A DNA stretch of 12,458 bases from an uncultured Bacillota bacterium. GTDB lineage: Bacteria; Bacillota_I; Bacilli_A; RFN20; CAG-631. The stretch covers positions 1-12,458 of the forward strand of contig CAJJXN010000036.1 of NCBI GenBank assembly GCA_905197115.1. The letters run 5' to 3'. The position numbers and the translations under genes are program-made. The notes below the pieces were generated by a model that searched no databases, was not told where the DNA came from, and worked only from the letters and a program-made list of their open reading frames with translations. Positions 1-5,371 of the stretch are shown here, in pieces; position 1 is the stretch's first letter, and every line of letters starts with the position of its first letter.

Positions 1-219
1 GCGGTAACATCCGACGATCAGGATACCACTCACCGGGAGCAGAAAAATAAGCCACGGGTTTTTGGTTCTGGTCAGTGTGACCACATACATGCCGAAATAG
101 AAGAGTGTGCCAACACCCCCGACAAGCAGTCCGGAGACGATGGAGAAAAGCACCCATTTGGCAGAGGTTTTTATTCGTTTGAAATCATGTTGTAATTTAT
201 GACGGATCAGTTCTTTCAT
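1..219 (-). CDS. ClC-family chloride channel, N-terminal fragment (runs off the left edge)
   Basis: This is the first 73 codons of a minus-strand gene that continues past the left end of the window. The reading starts at ATG 219-217 (MKELIRHKLQHDFKRIKTSA). A hydrophobic helix follows at about residues 22-50 (VLFSIVSGLLVGGVGTLFYF), then RTKNPWLIFLLPVSGILIVG at 51-70. A basic N-terminus, a long first helix, and an 'NPWLIFLLPxxGxLIVxxYR' element is the pattern I know from the start of prokaryotic ClC voltage-gated chloride channels or Cl-/H+ antiporters, which are inner-membrane proteins. The selectivity motifs lie further in and are not visible. A GGAAAG-type RBS (minus strand of about 226-232) precedes the ATG. 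Base composition is about 50% G+C (91 of 180 bases counted), against about 31% in gltX, so this DNA is unlike the rest of the window. Confidence 0.72.
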   Translation of the reverse strand, partial: MKELIRHKLQHDFKRIKTSAKWVLFSIVSGLLVGGVGTLFYFGMYVVTLTRTKNPWLIFLLPVSGILIVGCYR

Positions 220-450
220 ATGTTCTTTCCACTTTCCCTTTTGATCAGAATGAAACGGCAGTGCCCGGATTTCATTTCCATAATATTATAGTAGCATTTC
301 AAAAAATCTTTTTCAATGTAAAACATCATTGCATTCTAATTTCATGAAATAAAAGCGGCAGGGCAGAAAGTAATACTTTGAGCAAATTTCCACCAGAAAA
401 ATGAAAAATAAGAAAAAAGTATCTTGCTGATATACAATTTACACAAAAAA
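220..450. other. Intergenic stretch ending at a probable sequence junction
   Basis: There is no coding region between the ClC start and the remains of ispF. G+C falls step by step (22/60, 15/60 and 18/60 over the three 60-base lines from 241). The part to about 420 reads as the upstream region of the ClC gene. Somewhere around 430-455 the sequence becomes the interior of ispF: a TGA at 428-430 closes the ispF frame, while recognisable IspF residues begin near 455. I see no promoter or RBS that clearly serves the ispF-gltX direction here. Confidence 0.5.
288..316 (-). promoter_or_regulatory. Candidate sigma-A promoter for the ClC fragment
   Basis: Read on the minus strand, TTGAAA (316-311) is followed after 17 bases by TACTAT (293-288). 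This lies about 70 bases upstream of the ATG at 219. The -35 hexamer has four or five consensus matches and the -10 about four. A TATAAT overlaps the -10, but with an overlong 20-base spacer. Confidence 0.4.
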
Positions 451-451
451 C

Positions 452-724
452 AAAAACAAAAATTCATTAATTATCTTATCTGAAGTTTATGAAATGATGG
501 ATAAACAAAAATATGAGATAAATAATATTGATTCTTTAATTATTATCGAAGAACCCAAGATGGCACCTTATTTAGATAAGATGCAAGAAAATATAGCGAC
601 TATACTTCATACAAAAAAACAAAACATCAATATCAAAGCTACTTGCGGAGAAGGGCTAGGCTTTGTTGGTGAACATCTTGGCGTAATTGCTGAGGCGGTT
701 GTATTATTAAGAAAGAAGGATTAA
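452..724 (+). pseudogene. ispF: ispF (MEcPP synthase), N-terminal half missing
   Basis: This is the C-terminal half of 2-C-methyl-D-erythritol 2,4-cyclodiphosphate synthase, a cytosolic enzyme of the MEP isoprenoid pathway that converts CDP-ME-2-phosphate to MEcPP with release of CMP. The visible family pattern is INNIDSLIIIEEPKMAPYLD, then MQENIATIL, then IKATCGEGLGFVGEHLG and a hydrophobic AEAVVLL end. An ATG at 494 could start 76 codons. The homology runs in frame upstream of it, however: codons from about 452 read KNKNSLIILSEVYEMM, which fits the helix before 'YEINNID'. The ATG is therefore internal and the gene is truncated, not short. IspF is normally about 155-160 residues. The missing part carries the zinc ligands (DxH and a later His), so this copy cannot be active as it stands. 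It ends two bases before gltX, matching the ispD-ispF-gltX order of Bacilli. Confidence 0.8.
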
Positions 725-726
725 AC

Positions 727-2193
727 ATGAAAAAAGTTAGAGTTAGATATGCCCCAAGTCCAACGGGACATTTACACATAGGAAATGCTAGAACAGCATT
801 ATTCAATTATCTATTTGCAAAACATTATAATGGAGATTTTGTTTTACGAATTGAAGATACAGATGTTGCAAGAAATGTTGAAGGTGGCGAAGAATCACAA
901 TTAAAATATTTAAATTGGCTAGGAATTTATCCAGATGAATCTGCACAAAAACCAAATCCAAAGTATGCACCTTATCGCCAAATGGAACGTCTTGATATTT
1001 ATCAAAAATATACTAACTGGCTATTAGAAAATGGTTATGCTTATAAATGTTTTTGTACACCAGAAGAATTAGAAATCGAACATCAAAGGCAAGAAAGCGA
1101 AGGAATGGCTCCTCGCTATAATCGTAAATGTTGTTATTTAACGAAAGAAGAAATTGCTCAAAAAGAAAAAGAAGGTATACCTTATACCATTCGTATTAAA
1201 GTTCCTGAAAACGAAGTATATGAATTTGATGATATGATTCGCGGTCATGTATCATTTGATTCAAAAGATATTGGAGACTGGGTATTAGTAAAAGCAAACG
1301 GCATCCCAACTTATAACTATGCAGTGGTAATTGATGATCATACAATGGATATTACGCATGTATTTAGAGGAGAGGAACATATTTCCAACACACCAAAACA
1401 AATTATGCTCTATAAAATTTTTGGATGGGAAATACCTCAATTTGGTCACATGACTTTAATTGTCAATGAAAATCATAAAAAACTTTCTAAACGTGATGCT
1501 AACGTTTTACAATTCATGTCACAATACGATGAACTTGGTTATCTACCTCAAGCAATGTTTAACTTCATGGCATTACTCGGTTGGTCTCCTGAAGGAGAAC
1601 AAGAAATCTTCAATAAAGAGGAATTAATAGCCGCTTTCAGCGAAAAAAGATTATCCAAATCACCATCAATGTTTGACAAAGCCAAATTAGCTTGGATTAA
1701 TAACCGTTATATCAAAGAATTACCACTAGAAGATTTTGTAAATCTATGTTTGCCTCATTTACAAAAAGCCTATGATTTATCGACAAAATCAAAGGAATGG
1801 GTAGAAAAATTAATTGCTACTTATCAAGAACAAGTTAGTTATGGAGCAGAAATAGTGGATTTAGTTTCCTTATTCTTTAATGAAGAAATCAATATTGATG
1901 AAGAATCTTGGAATTTCTTAAAGTCTGATTCAGCCATTATTCATACTTTACAAACATTTGCTGATTGCTTAAAGAAAACAGATGATTTCACAAAAGATAA
2001 TATCTTTGCTTGCATAAAAGAAACGCAAAAATTAGCAGGGGCAAAAGGTAAAATGTTATATATGCCTATTCGTATTGCTTCAACTGGAATTATGCATGGT
2101 CCAGATTTAGCAATTTCATTAGAATTACTCGGTAAAACTACAGTTTTAAATCGTTTAAATCATAACATTGAATTACTAAAAAAAGAAATGTAA
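727..2193 (+). CDS. gltX: Glutamyl-tRNA synthetase (class I)
   Basis: It charges tRNA-Glu with glutamate using ATP in the cytosol. In many Bacilli the same enzyme also misacylates tRNA-Gln for GatCAB, but the sequence does not show which form this is. At 488 residues it has the usual GluRS length. The HIGH signature is HLHIG at residues 15-19 inside PSPTGHLHIGNARTALFNYL. The KMSKS equivalent is KKLSKRD at 251-257. A CxC at 108-110 plus Cys135 match the zinc-binding SWIM-like insertion of bacterial GluRS. The anticodon-binding helical domain fills about 330-488, including ITCIK-type helices and a typical AGAKGKMLYMPIRIASTG stretch. The start at 727 is supported by GAAGGA at 715-720, six bases upstream and inside the end of ispF, so the two genes are translationally close. 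The gene ends at a bidirectional terminator shared with def. Confidence 0.97.
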   Translation: MKKVRVRYAPSPTGHLHIGNARTALFNYLFAKHYNGDFVLRIEDTDVARNVEGGEESQLKYLNWLGIYPDESAQKPNPKYAPYRQMERLDIYQKYTNWLLENGYAYKCFCTPEELEIEHQRQESEGMAPRYNRKCCYLTKEEIAQKEKEGIPYTIRIKVPENEVYEFDDMIRGHVSFDSKDIGDWVLVKANGIPTYNYAVVIDDHTMDITHVFRGEEHISNTPKQIMLYKIFGWEIPQFGHMTLIVNENHKKLSKRDANVLQFMSQYDELGYLPQAMFNFMALLGWSPEGEQEIFNKEELIAAFSEKRLSKSPSMFDKAKLAWINNRYIKELPLEDFVNLCLPHLQKAYDLSTKSKEWVEKLIATYQEQVSYGAEIVDLVSLFFNEEINIDEESWNFLKSDSAIIHTLQTFADCLKKTDDFTKDNIFACIKETQKLAGAKGKMLYMPIRIASTGIMHGPDLAISLELLGKTTVLNRLNHNIELLKKEM

Positions 2194-2198
2194 TAAAC

Positions 2199-2230
2199 AA
2201 AAATGCAGGTGTTTTCACACTTGCATTTTT
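2199..2230. terminator. Bidirectional intrinsic terminator between gltX and def
   Basis: AAAAATGCAGGTG (2199-2211) pairs with CACTTGCATTTTT (2218-2230) over 13 bp with one G-U wobble and a 6-base loop. A-runs and T-runs on the two sides let it work in both directions. It begins six bases after the gltX stop, and its right arm touches the last base of the def stop codon, as expected for two convergent genes. Confidence 0.85.
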
Positions 2231-2781
2231 TATATCTTGATTGCTCCCTCAATAGGAGATAGAGGGTGATCTTTATCAATATGATCATAAAATAAAACAC
2301 CAAATAAATGATCATACTCATGTTGTAAAATAATGGCAATATATCCCGTTGCCGTAATGACAACATCCTTTTTTTGTAAATAATCGTACCCTTTTATTTT
2401 CACTTTGTAATATCTTTTTACAAAGCCATGATGTGGAGTAGGAACAGATAAACATCCTTCTCCTGTTTCTAAATAACTATTCTGAATAGAATGAGAAAGT
2501 AATTTAGGATTAATTAAAGCATAATGATGTAATCTTCCTTTTTCATCTTCAGATTTAACGACAAACATCTTTTTTAAAACGCCAATTTGCGGAGCTGCAA
2601 TTCCTACACCAGGTTGTAGATCAAATTTATTGGCTGTTTCTTCATTTTGAGAAAGATCAATATATTCAATTAAATCTTGAATGGTTTTTTCATCTTCTTT
2701 GCTCAATGGGAACGCAACATCTTCACTTTTTTTTCTTAAAAGTTGACTATCATCTGTAACAATATTTTTCTTTCGTATCAT
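2230..2781 (-). CDS. def: Peptide deformylase (DefB type)
   Basis: This metalloenzyme removes the formyl group from the N-terminal methionine of new proteins. All three family motifs are present, numbered from the start chosen here: GVGIAAPQ at 58-65, EGCLS at 108-112 and QHEYDHL at 153-159. The metal ligands are therefore Cys110, His154 and His158, with Glu155 as catalytic base. Residues 40-57, with an SQNEE insertion before PGVG, are characteristic of the longer type-2 enzymes of Gram-positives. Start choice: five in-frame ATGs lie within 24 bases (2802 to 2779). The last one gives 183 residues, the usual DefB length, and a GGTGAT lies 4 bases upstream. The first (2802) would add MMVMVMI and could use GAGGG about 11 bases upstream. 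It lies downstream of the small membrane-protein gene on the same strand, with a hairpin between them. Confidence 0.95.
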   Translation of the reverse strand: MIRKKNIVTDDSQLLRKKSEDVAFPLSKEDEKTIQDLIEYIDLSQNEETANKFDLQPGVGIAAPQIGVLKKMFVVKSEDEKGRLHHYALINPKLLSHSIQNSYLETGEGCLSVPTPHHGFVKRYYKVKIKGYDYLQKKDVVITATGYIAIILQHEYDHLFGVLFYDHIDKDHPLSPIEGAIKI

Positions 2782-2811
2782 AATCATCACCATTACCATC
2801 ATAACATATTC

Positions 2812-2832
2812 AATCCCTCGTTAAAAGGGATT
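2812..2832. terminator. Short hairpin between the small membrane-protein gene and def
   Basis: AATCCCT (2812-2818) and AGGGATT (2826-2832) form a perfect 7-bp stem with a 7-base loop, eight bases after the stop of the minus-strand gene at 2840-3025. On the minus strand it is not followed by a T-run, so termination in that direction would be weak. The T-rich side is on the plus strand, where no gene needs it. It may instead be an mRNA-processing or stabilising hairpin, and its left arm also contains the GAGGG that could act as an RBS for the longest def start. Confidence 0.35.
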
Positions 2833-2839
2833 TTTATAT

Positions 2840-3025
2840 TTACATTGCATTACCGCAGCAACGATTGAATCCACCGATTCCACCGCAACAACAACAGCAA
2901 ATTATTAATAACAAGAAAACGACTAAAATGATTGCAATATATCCCACACCATTATTATTAACTGGATATGCGCCATAACCATATGGTGCTCCATAAACTG
3001 CATTAGGTTGATATCCGAAATTCAT
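2840..3025 (-). CDS. Small one-pass membrane protein with a polycysteine run
   Basis: This is a 61-residue protein of unknown function. The N-terminus is rich in Gly, Tyr, Pro and Asn (residues 4-27, with YGAPYGYGAYP). It is followed by one strong transmembrane helix, YIAIILVVFLLLII, at 29-42. Five consecutive cysteines lie at 43-47, and a Gly-rich tail has two more (Cys56, Cys57). The layout recalls the tiny YjcZ-type proteins of Firmicutes (Gly/Tyr-rich head plus a valine/isoleucine/leucine helix), but the Cys run is not typical, so I assign no family. The start at ATG 3025-3023 is set by a perfect AGGAGGTG (3038-3031) five bases upstream; a longer reading from a GTG at 3043 would consume this RBS. 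A candidate promoter lies just upstream, overlapping the leader of the divergent yihY-type gene. Confidence 0.75.
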   Translation of the reverse strand: MNFGYQPNAVYGAPYGYGAYPVNNNGVGYIAIILVVFLLLIICCCCCGGIGGFNRCCGNAM

Positions 3026-3046
3026 ATTTACACCTCCTATCACTTT

Positions 3047-3075
3047 ATCATATGTTCAAAATAAAAAATAGTGAA
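3047..3075 (-). promoter_or_regulatory. Candidate promoter of the small membrane-protein gene (and perhaps def)
   Basis: On the minus strand TTCACT (3075-3070) and TATGAT (3052-3047) are separated by 17 bases, with four and five consensus matches. Transcription would start near 3040, giving a very short leader that carries the AGGAGGTG. Confidence 0.42.
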
Positions 3076-3093
3076 ACAACAAATACTATTTTT
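3064..3093 (+). repeat. Inverted repeat in the yihY-type leader
   Basis: AAAAATAGT (3064-3072) and ACTATTTTT (3085-3093) are perfect 9-bp arms around a 12-base loop. The right arm ends one base before the AGGTGA RBS of the gene starting at 3104. The left arm overlaps the -35 of the candidate minus-strand promoter. It could be a leader hairpin or a shared operator. Confidence 0.45.
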
Positions 3094-3103
3094 AGGTGAT
3101 TTT

Positions 3104-3880
3104 ATGAAAAAATTGTATTCTTTATATAAAACGTACATCTATCCTGTAGAATTTAACAAATGTGCGGCATTATCTTATTATAGTATTTTAGCATTAATTC
3201 CAGGATTATCAATTTTATTTTTATTTGTTCGTTTTTTTAATGTTTCTTCTTATGAAATTCAAACTTTTTTGAGTTCTATCTTACCTTTAGAAAGTGTTAA
3301 ACCCATTGTTAATTTTGTAATACATCAGTCACAAACATCTATTTTTACAACAATTATAATTAGCATTTCTTCCTTATATATTATTAGCCAAGGCGGTTAC
3401 ATATTTATTAAATATATTAATTCAATGTTTTCTTTTGAAGAACAATCGTATTTACAATTAAGAGTGCGTGCTTTTTTTGTATCTTTATTTTTAATTTTTG
3501 CTTTAGCATTGCTTCTTATTTCACTTATGCTTATTTTGCCTAAAATTGCAACAAATTTATCTGTTTTTGTTTATTATTTACTCTTATTTATTTTATATGT
3601 CGCTATCCATTTTATTGTTATCTTTTTACTATATAAATTTTGTTTGTTAAAAAACGTAAAATTGAAATATTTGTGGAAAGGATTGCTCTTTTTTTCAACA
3701 ACAGCTTCTATCCTTTATTTTTTATTTTCTCCTTTTATCCAAACTTTTGCAAACAATTATGCTTCTTATGGTCCTTTAGCTGGATTTGCTTCTATTTTAA
3801 TTTTCTTTTATGTGTATTTTGTATTATTATTAATTTCAATTAATATTAGTTTATTTGAATATCAAAAAATGATAAAATAA
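3104..3880 (+). CDS. YihY/BrkB-family integral membrane protein
   Basis: This 258-residue inner-membrane protein belongs to the YihY/virulence-factor-BrkB family (once misannotated as RNase BN). The biochemical role of the family is not established. Evidence is the N-terminal KCAALSYYSILALIPGLSIL, matching the family's 'aaaLAyytllSlvPll' first helix, and the C-terminal YGPLAGFASILIFFYVYFVL, matching its 'yGslga...lllwly' helix. Between these lie about four further strongly hydrophobic segments (near residues 78-102, 125-150, 155-185 and 200-220). The usual C-terminal LLGAE is replaced by LLISINISLFE. The ATG at 3104 is preferred because AGGTGA (3094-3099) lies just upstream; a GTG at 3071 would add 11 residues. 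An inverted repeat (3064-3093) lies directly before the RBS. The GNAT gene follows after 13 bases, so the two are probably co-transcribed. Confidence 0.88.
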   Translation: MKKLYSLYKTYIYPVEFNKCAALSYYSILALIPGLSILFLFVRFFNVSSYEIQTFLSSILPLESVKPIVNFVIHQSQTSIFTTIIISISSLYIISQGGYIFIKYINSMFSFEEQSYLQLRVRAFFVSLFLIFALALLLISLMLILPKIATNLSVFVYYLLLFILYVAIHFIVIFLLYKFCLLKNVKLKYLWKGLLFFSTTASILYFLFSPFIQTFANNYASYGPLAGFASILIFFYVYFVLLLISINISLFEYQKMIK

Positions 3881-3893
3881 ATAAGGTGATAAA

Positions 3894-4331
3894 ATGATTA
3901 AAATCAAAAAAGTTAAAGCCGAGAAAGATTACTATAAAGCATTAAACATTCGTTTAAAAGTTTTTTGTGATGAGCAAAATATGGATATTCATGAAGAATT
4001 AGATTCAAAAGATAAGCATGCCATTCATTATTTAATACTTGAAAATGACACCGCCGTCGGCACTTGTCGTTATTTAAAAGAAAAATCATATTATTTAATC
4101 GGTCGTGTCGCTATTTTATCATCTTATCGTAAAAAAGGGTATGGCTCTCAACTCATTCAAAAAGTTATAAAAGATATTTTAAAAAAAGACAAAAATGCCA
4201 TTATTGAATTACATGCTCAATATGACAAGCAAGAATTTTATCAAAAATTAGGTTTTGCTCCCTTTAAAACTCCTTTTTTAGAAGCAAATATTCAACATAT
4301 TGGTATGCGTTATCAAGTAATAAAAAAATAG
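3894..4331 (+). CDS. GNAT-family N-acetyltransferase (ElaA/YjcF-like)
   Basis: This is a 145-residue acetyl-CoA-dependent acetyltransferase; the acceptor cannot be read from the sequence. Family pattern: an N-terminal LNIRLKVFCDEQNMDIHEEL (residues 17-36), then HYLILENDTAVGTCRYL (45-61). Motif A is GRVAILSSYRKKGYGSQLI (70-88), with the acetyl-CoA pyrophosphate loop R79-K-K-G-Y-G84. It ends with ELHAQYDKQEFYQKLGFAPF (105-124) and a conserved HIGM near 135-138. The 'R-x-VFxxEQ...D..D..A.H' opening together with 'L.AQ....FY.kLGF' and the closing 'I.HIGM' is characteristic of the ElaA/YjcF subgroup. AAGGTGAT precedes the ATG, and it follows the membrane-protein gene after 13 bases. Its stop codon lies inside the left arm of a terminator. 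Confidence 0.92.
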   Translation: MIKIKKVKAEKDYYKALNIRLKVFCDEQNMDIHEELDSKDKHAIHYLILENDTAVGTCRYLKEKSYYLIGRVAILSSYRKKGYGSQLIQKVIKDILKKDKNAIIELHAQYDKQEFYQKLGFAPFKTPFLEANIQHIGMRYQVIKK

Positions 4332-4356
4332 ATTTCATTTGTTGAAATCTATTTTT
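4324..4356. terminator. Bidirectional intrinsic terminator between GNAT gene and upp
   Basis: AAAAATAGATTTCA (4324-4337) and TGAAATCTATTTTT (4343-4356) form a perfect 14-bp stem with a 5-base loop. The stem is A-rich on one side and T-rich on the other, so it can end transcripts from both the plus-strand GNAT gene and the minus-strand upp. It overlaps the GNAT stop codon (4329-4331) and ends four bases from the upp stop. Confidence 0.88.
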
Positions 4357-4359
4357 AAT

Positions 4360-4966
4360 TTATTTTGTACCAAAGATACGATCTCCAGCATCTCCAAGAC
4401 CTGGAAGAATATAACCTTTGTCATTTAATTTTTCATCTAAGGCTGCTAAATAAATCGGAATTTCAGGATATTTATCTTCTATTACTTTAACCCCTTCAGG
4501 TGAACCAACTAGACACATTAAACGAATTTGATTATATCCTCTTTTTTTAACGGCTTCCTCCAGTCGCTAACATTGGGTCTACAATTACAACTAATGGATT
4601 TTGAACAACTGGTAATTTAAAATAATACTCATGTGGCTCTAAAGTTTCTTCATCTCGATACATTCCAATATGACCAATTTTAGCGGTTGGCAACATTTTT
4701 TTAATGCCATCTACCATCCCTATACCAGCACGTAAGATTGGAGCTAAAATAATTTTATTTTCTAATTTGATTTTATTTAATACGGCTCCAGTTGGGGTTG
4801 TCAAAGTCTTTTCAGATGCATATGTTTTTAAATCTTTAAATACTTCAAAACACATAAATGCAGCTATTTCATCTAAACTTTCTCTAAATTCTTTCGTCTT
4901 CGTCTCTTCATCTCTCATAATTGATAACTTTGTTTCAATTAATGGGTGTTTTACAATTGTTAACAT
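4360..4966 (-). pseudogene. upp: Uracil phosphoribosyltransferase, frameshifted by an internal deletion
   Basis: UPRT makes UMP from uracil and PRPP in pyrimidine salvage. The first frame (ATG 4966, RBS GAGGGAT eight bases or so upstream) reads MLTIVKHPLIETKLSIMRDE through ILAPILRAGIGMVDG and the PRPP-loop VIVDPMLATGGS. It then reaches a stop at 4549-4547 after only 139 residues. The rest of the enzyme is present in another frame: AVKKRGYNQIRLMCLVGSPE onward, LAALDEKLNDKGYILPGLGD and the final AGDRIFGTK, ending at TAA 4362-4360. Between GGS and KKRG the family has about eight residues, and here only two remain. The total is 607 bases; adding 20 gives 627, i.e. 208 residues, the normal UPRT size. 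GAAGC at 4557-4553 is a plausible join, since it occurs in GGA-GGA-AGC and is expected again in a GAA-GCC before GTT-AAA. The product would lack the uracil-binding C-terminus and is probably inactive. Confidence 0.88.
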
Positions 4967-4990
4967 GATTATCCCTCGCTTCCTTGTAAT

Positions 4991-5019
4991 ATTATAATCA
5001 AAAACAATGTTATTTACAA
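4991..5019 (-). promoter_or_regulatory. Candidate sigma-A promoter of upp
   Basis: On the minus strand TTGTAA (5019-5014) and a perfect TATAAT (4996-4991) are separated by exactly 17 bases. Transcription would begin near 4984, giving a leader of about 18 bases with the GAGGGAT RBS. The broken gene therefore still appears to have its start signals. Confidence 0.65.
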
Positions 5020-5181
5020 AGGAAAAATACAAAGAATAAAGTTTTTTATTTTTTGCATTATATGGTAATCATAATATGGCCTATCTAATTTCACTCACAT
5101 ACACTTTATCATCGTTAAAATCTTTTGAATATAAACTTATTTAACCTTTATTTAATAGATAAATTTAAATTCAAGAAAAAA

Positions 5182-5239
5182 TTGACAATAAAAAATTTTT
5201 TTTAAATATTTTCAAGCCAAAAAATGAATTTGATAAAAT
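5182..5239 (+). promoter_or_regulatory. Candidate promoter region for the RHS cassette
   Basis: There are two options. TTGACA at 5182-5187 is a consensus -35, but the best following -10 words (TAAATA at 5203, TATTTT at 5207) have spacers of 15 or 19. Alternatively an extended -10 TGATAAAAT (5231-5239) pairs with TTCAAG (5211-5216) at 17 bases. The second -10 is covered by a palindrome, which would suit repressor control. Confidence 0.35.
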
Positions 5240-5255
5240 AGTTAATTATTTTATC
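5232..5255. repeat. Inverted repeat 1, over a candidate -10
   Basis: GATAAAATA (5232-5240) and TATTTTATC (5247-5255) are perfect 9-bp arms around GTTAAT. It covers the TAAAAT of a candidate extended -10 and is followed by CACTTTTTTC. It could be a repressor operator or a weak terminator-like hairpin. Confidence 0.5.
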
Positions 5256-5271
5256 ACTTTTTTCTTATAAA

Positions 5272-5296
5272 GACCATATCATTTTTTGGTATGGTC
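5272..5296. repeat. Inverted repeat 2, hairpin with T5 loop
   Basis: GACCATATCA (5272-5281) pairs with TGGTATGGTC (5287-5296) over 10 bp with one G-U, and the loop is five T. It has no T-run behind it, so it is not an ordinary plus-strand terminator. The same 10-mer TTTCTTATAA occurs on both sides, at 5261-5270 and 5308-5317. Confidence 0.55.
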
Positions 5297-5327
5297 AAAG
5301 CAAAATATTTCTTATAAGATAAAGGTG

Positions 5328-5354
5328 TCAAAAAATTAGAAAAGCATTTTTTGA
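5328..5354. repeat. Inverted repeat 3, next to the RBS
   Basis: TCAAAAAAT (5328-5336) and ATTTTTTGA (5346-5354) are perfect 9-bp arms with a 9-base loop. The right arm ends two bases before the AAGGAGG of the gene starting at 5372, so folding would place a stem at the edge of the ribosome binding site. Confidence 0.5.
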
Positions 5355-5371
5355 TGAAGGAGGAATTAAAA

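Larger units (their letters stand above)
5040..5371. other. Non-coding leader region before the RHS cassette
   Basis: This very AT-rich stretch of about 330 bases lies between the divergent upp and the gene at 5372 and has no credible coding region. In order it holds: nothing recognisable to about 5180; a perfect -35 (TTGACA, 5182-5187) without a good -10 at 17 bases; an extended -10 TGATAAAAT (5231-5239) lying inside an inverted repeat (5232-5255); a second hairpin (5272-5296) bracketed by TTTCTTATAA direct repeats (5261-5270, 5308-5317); a third inverted repeat (5328-5354); then the AAGGAGG RBS. I recognise no known riboswitch or T-box element in it. Confidence 0.6.

Noticed and set aside
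2334..2945. GCAATATATCCC present in both def and the small membrane-protein gene
   Set aside because: Both copies encode GYIAI inside coding sequence. In def this is the family's normal residue pattern before HExxDH, so chance or codon bias is enough.
4541..4557. Single-base homopolymer error as the cause of the upp frameshift
   Set aside because: A 7-A run lies next to the break, but restoring one or two bases would still leave about six residues missing between GGS and KKRG, and the total length would be too short for UPRT.
4704..4997. 97-codon open frame on the plus strand within upp
   Set aside because: It is antisense to well-conserved UPRT codons, has no RBS and shows no family pattern.
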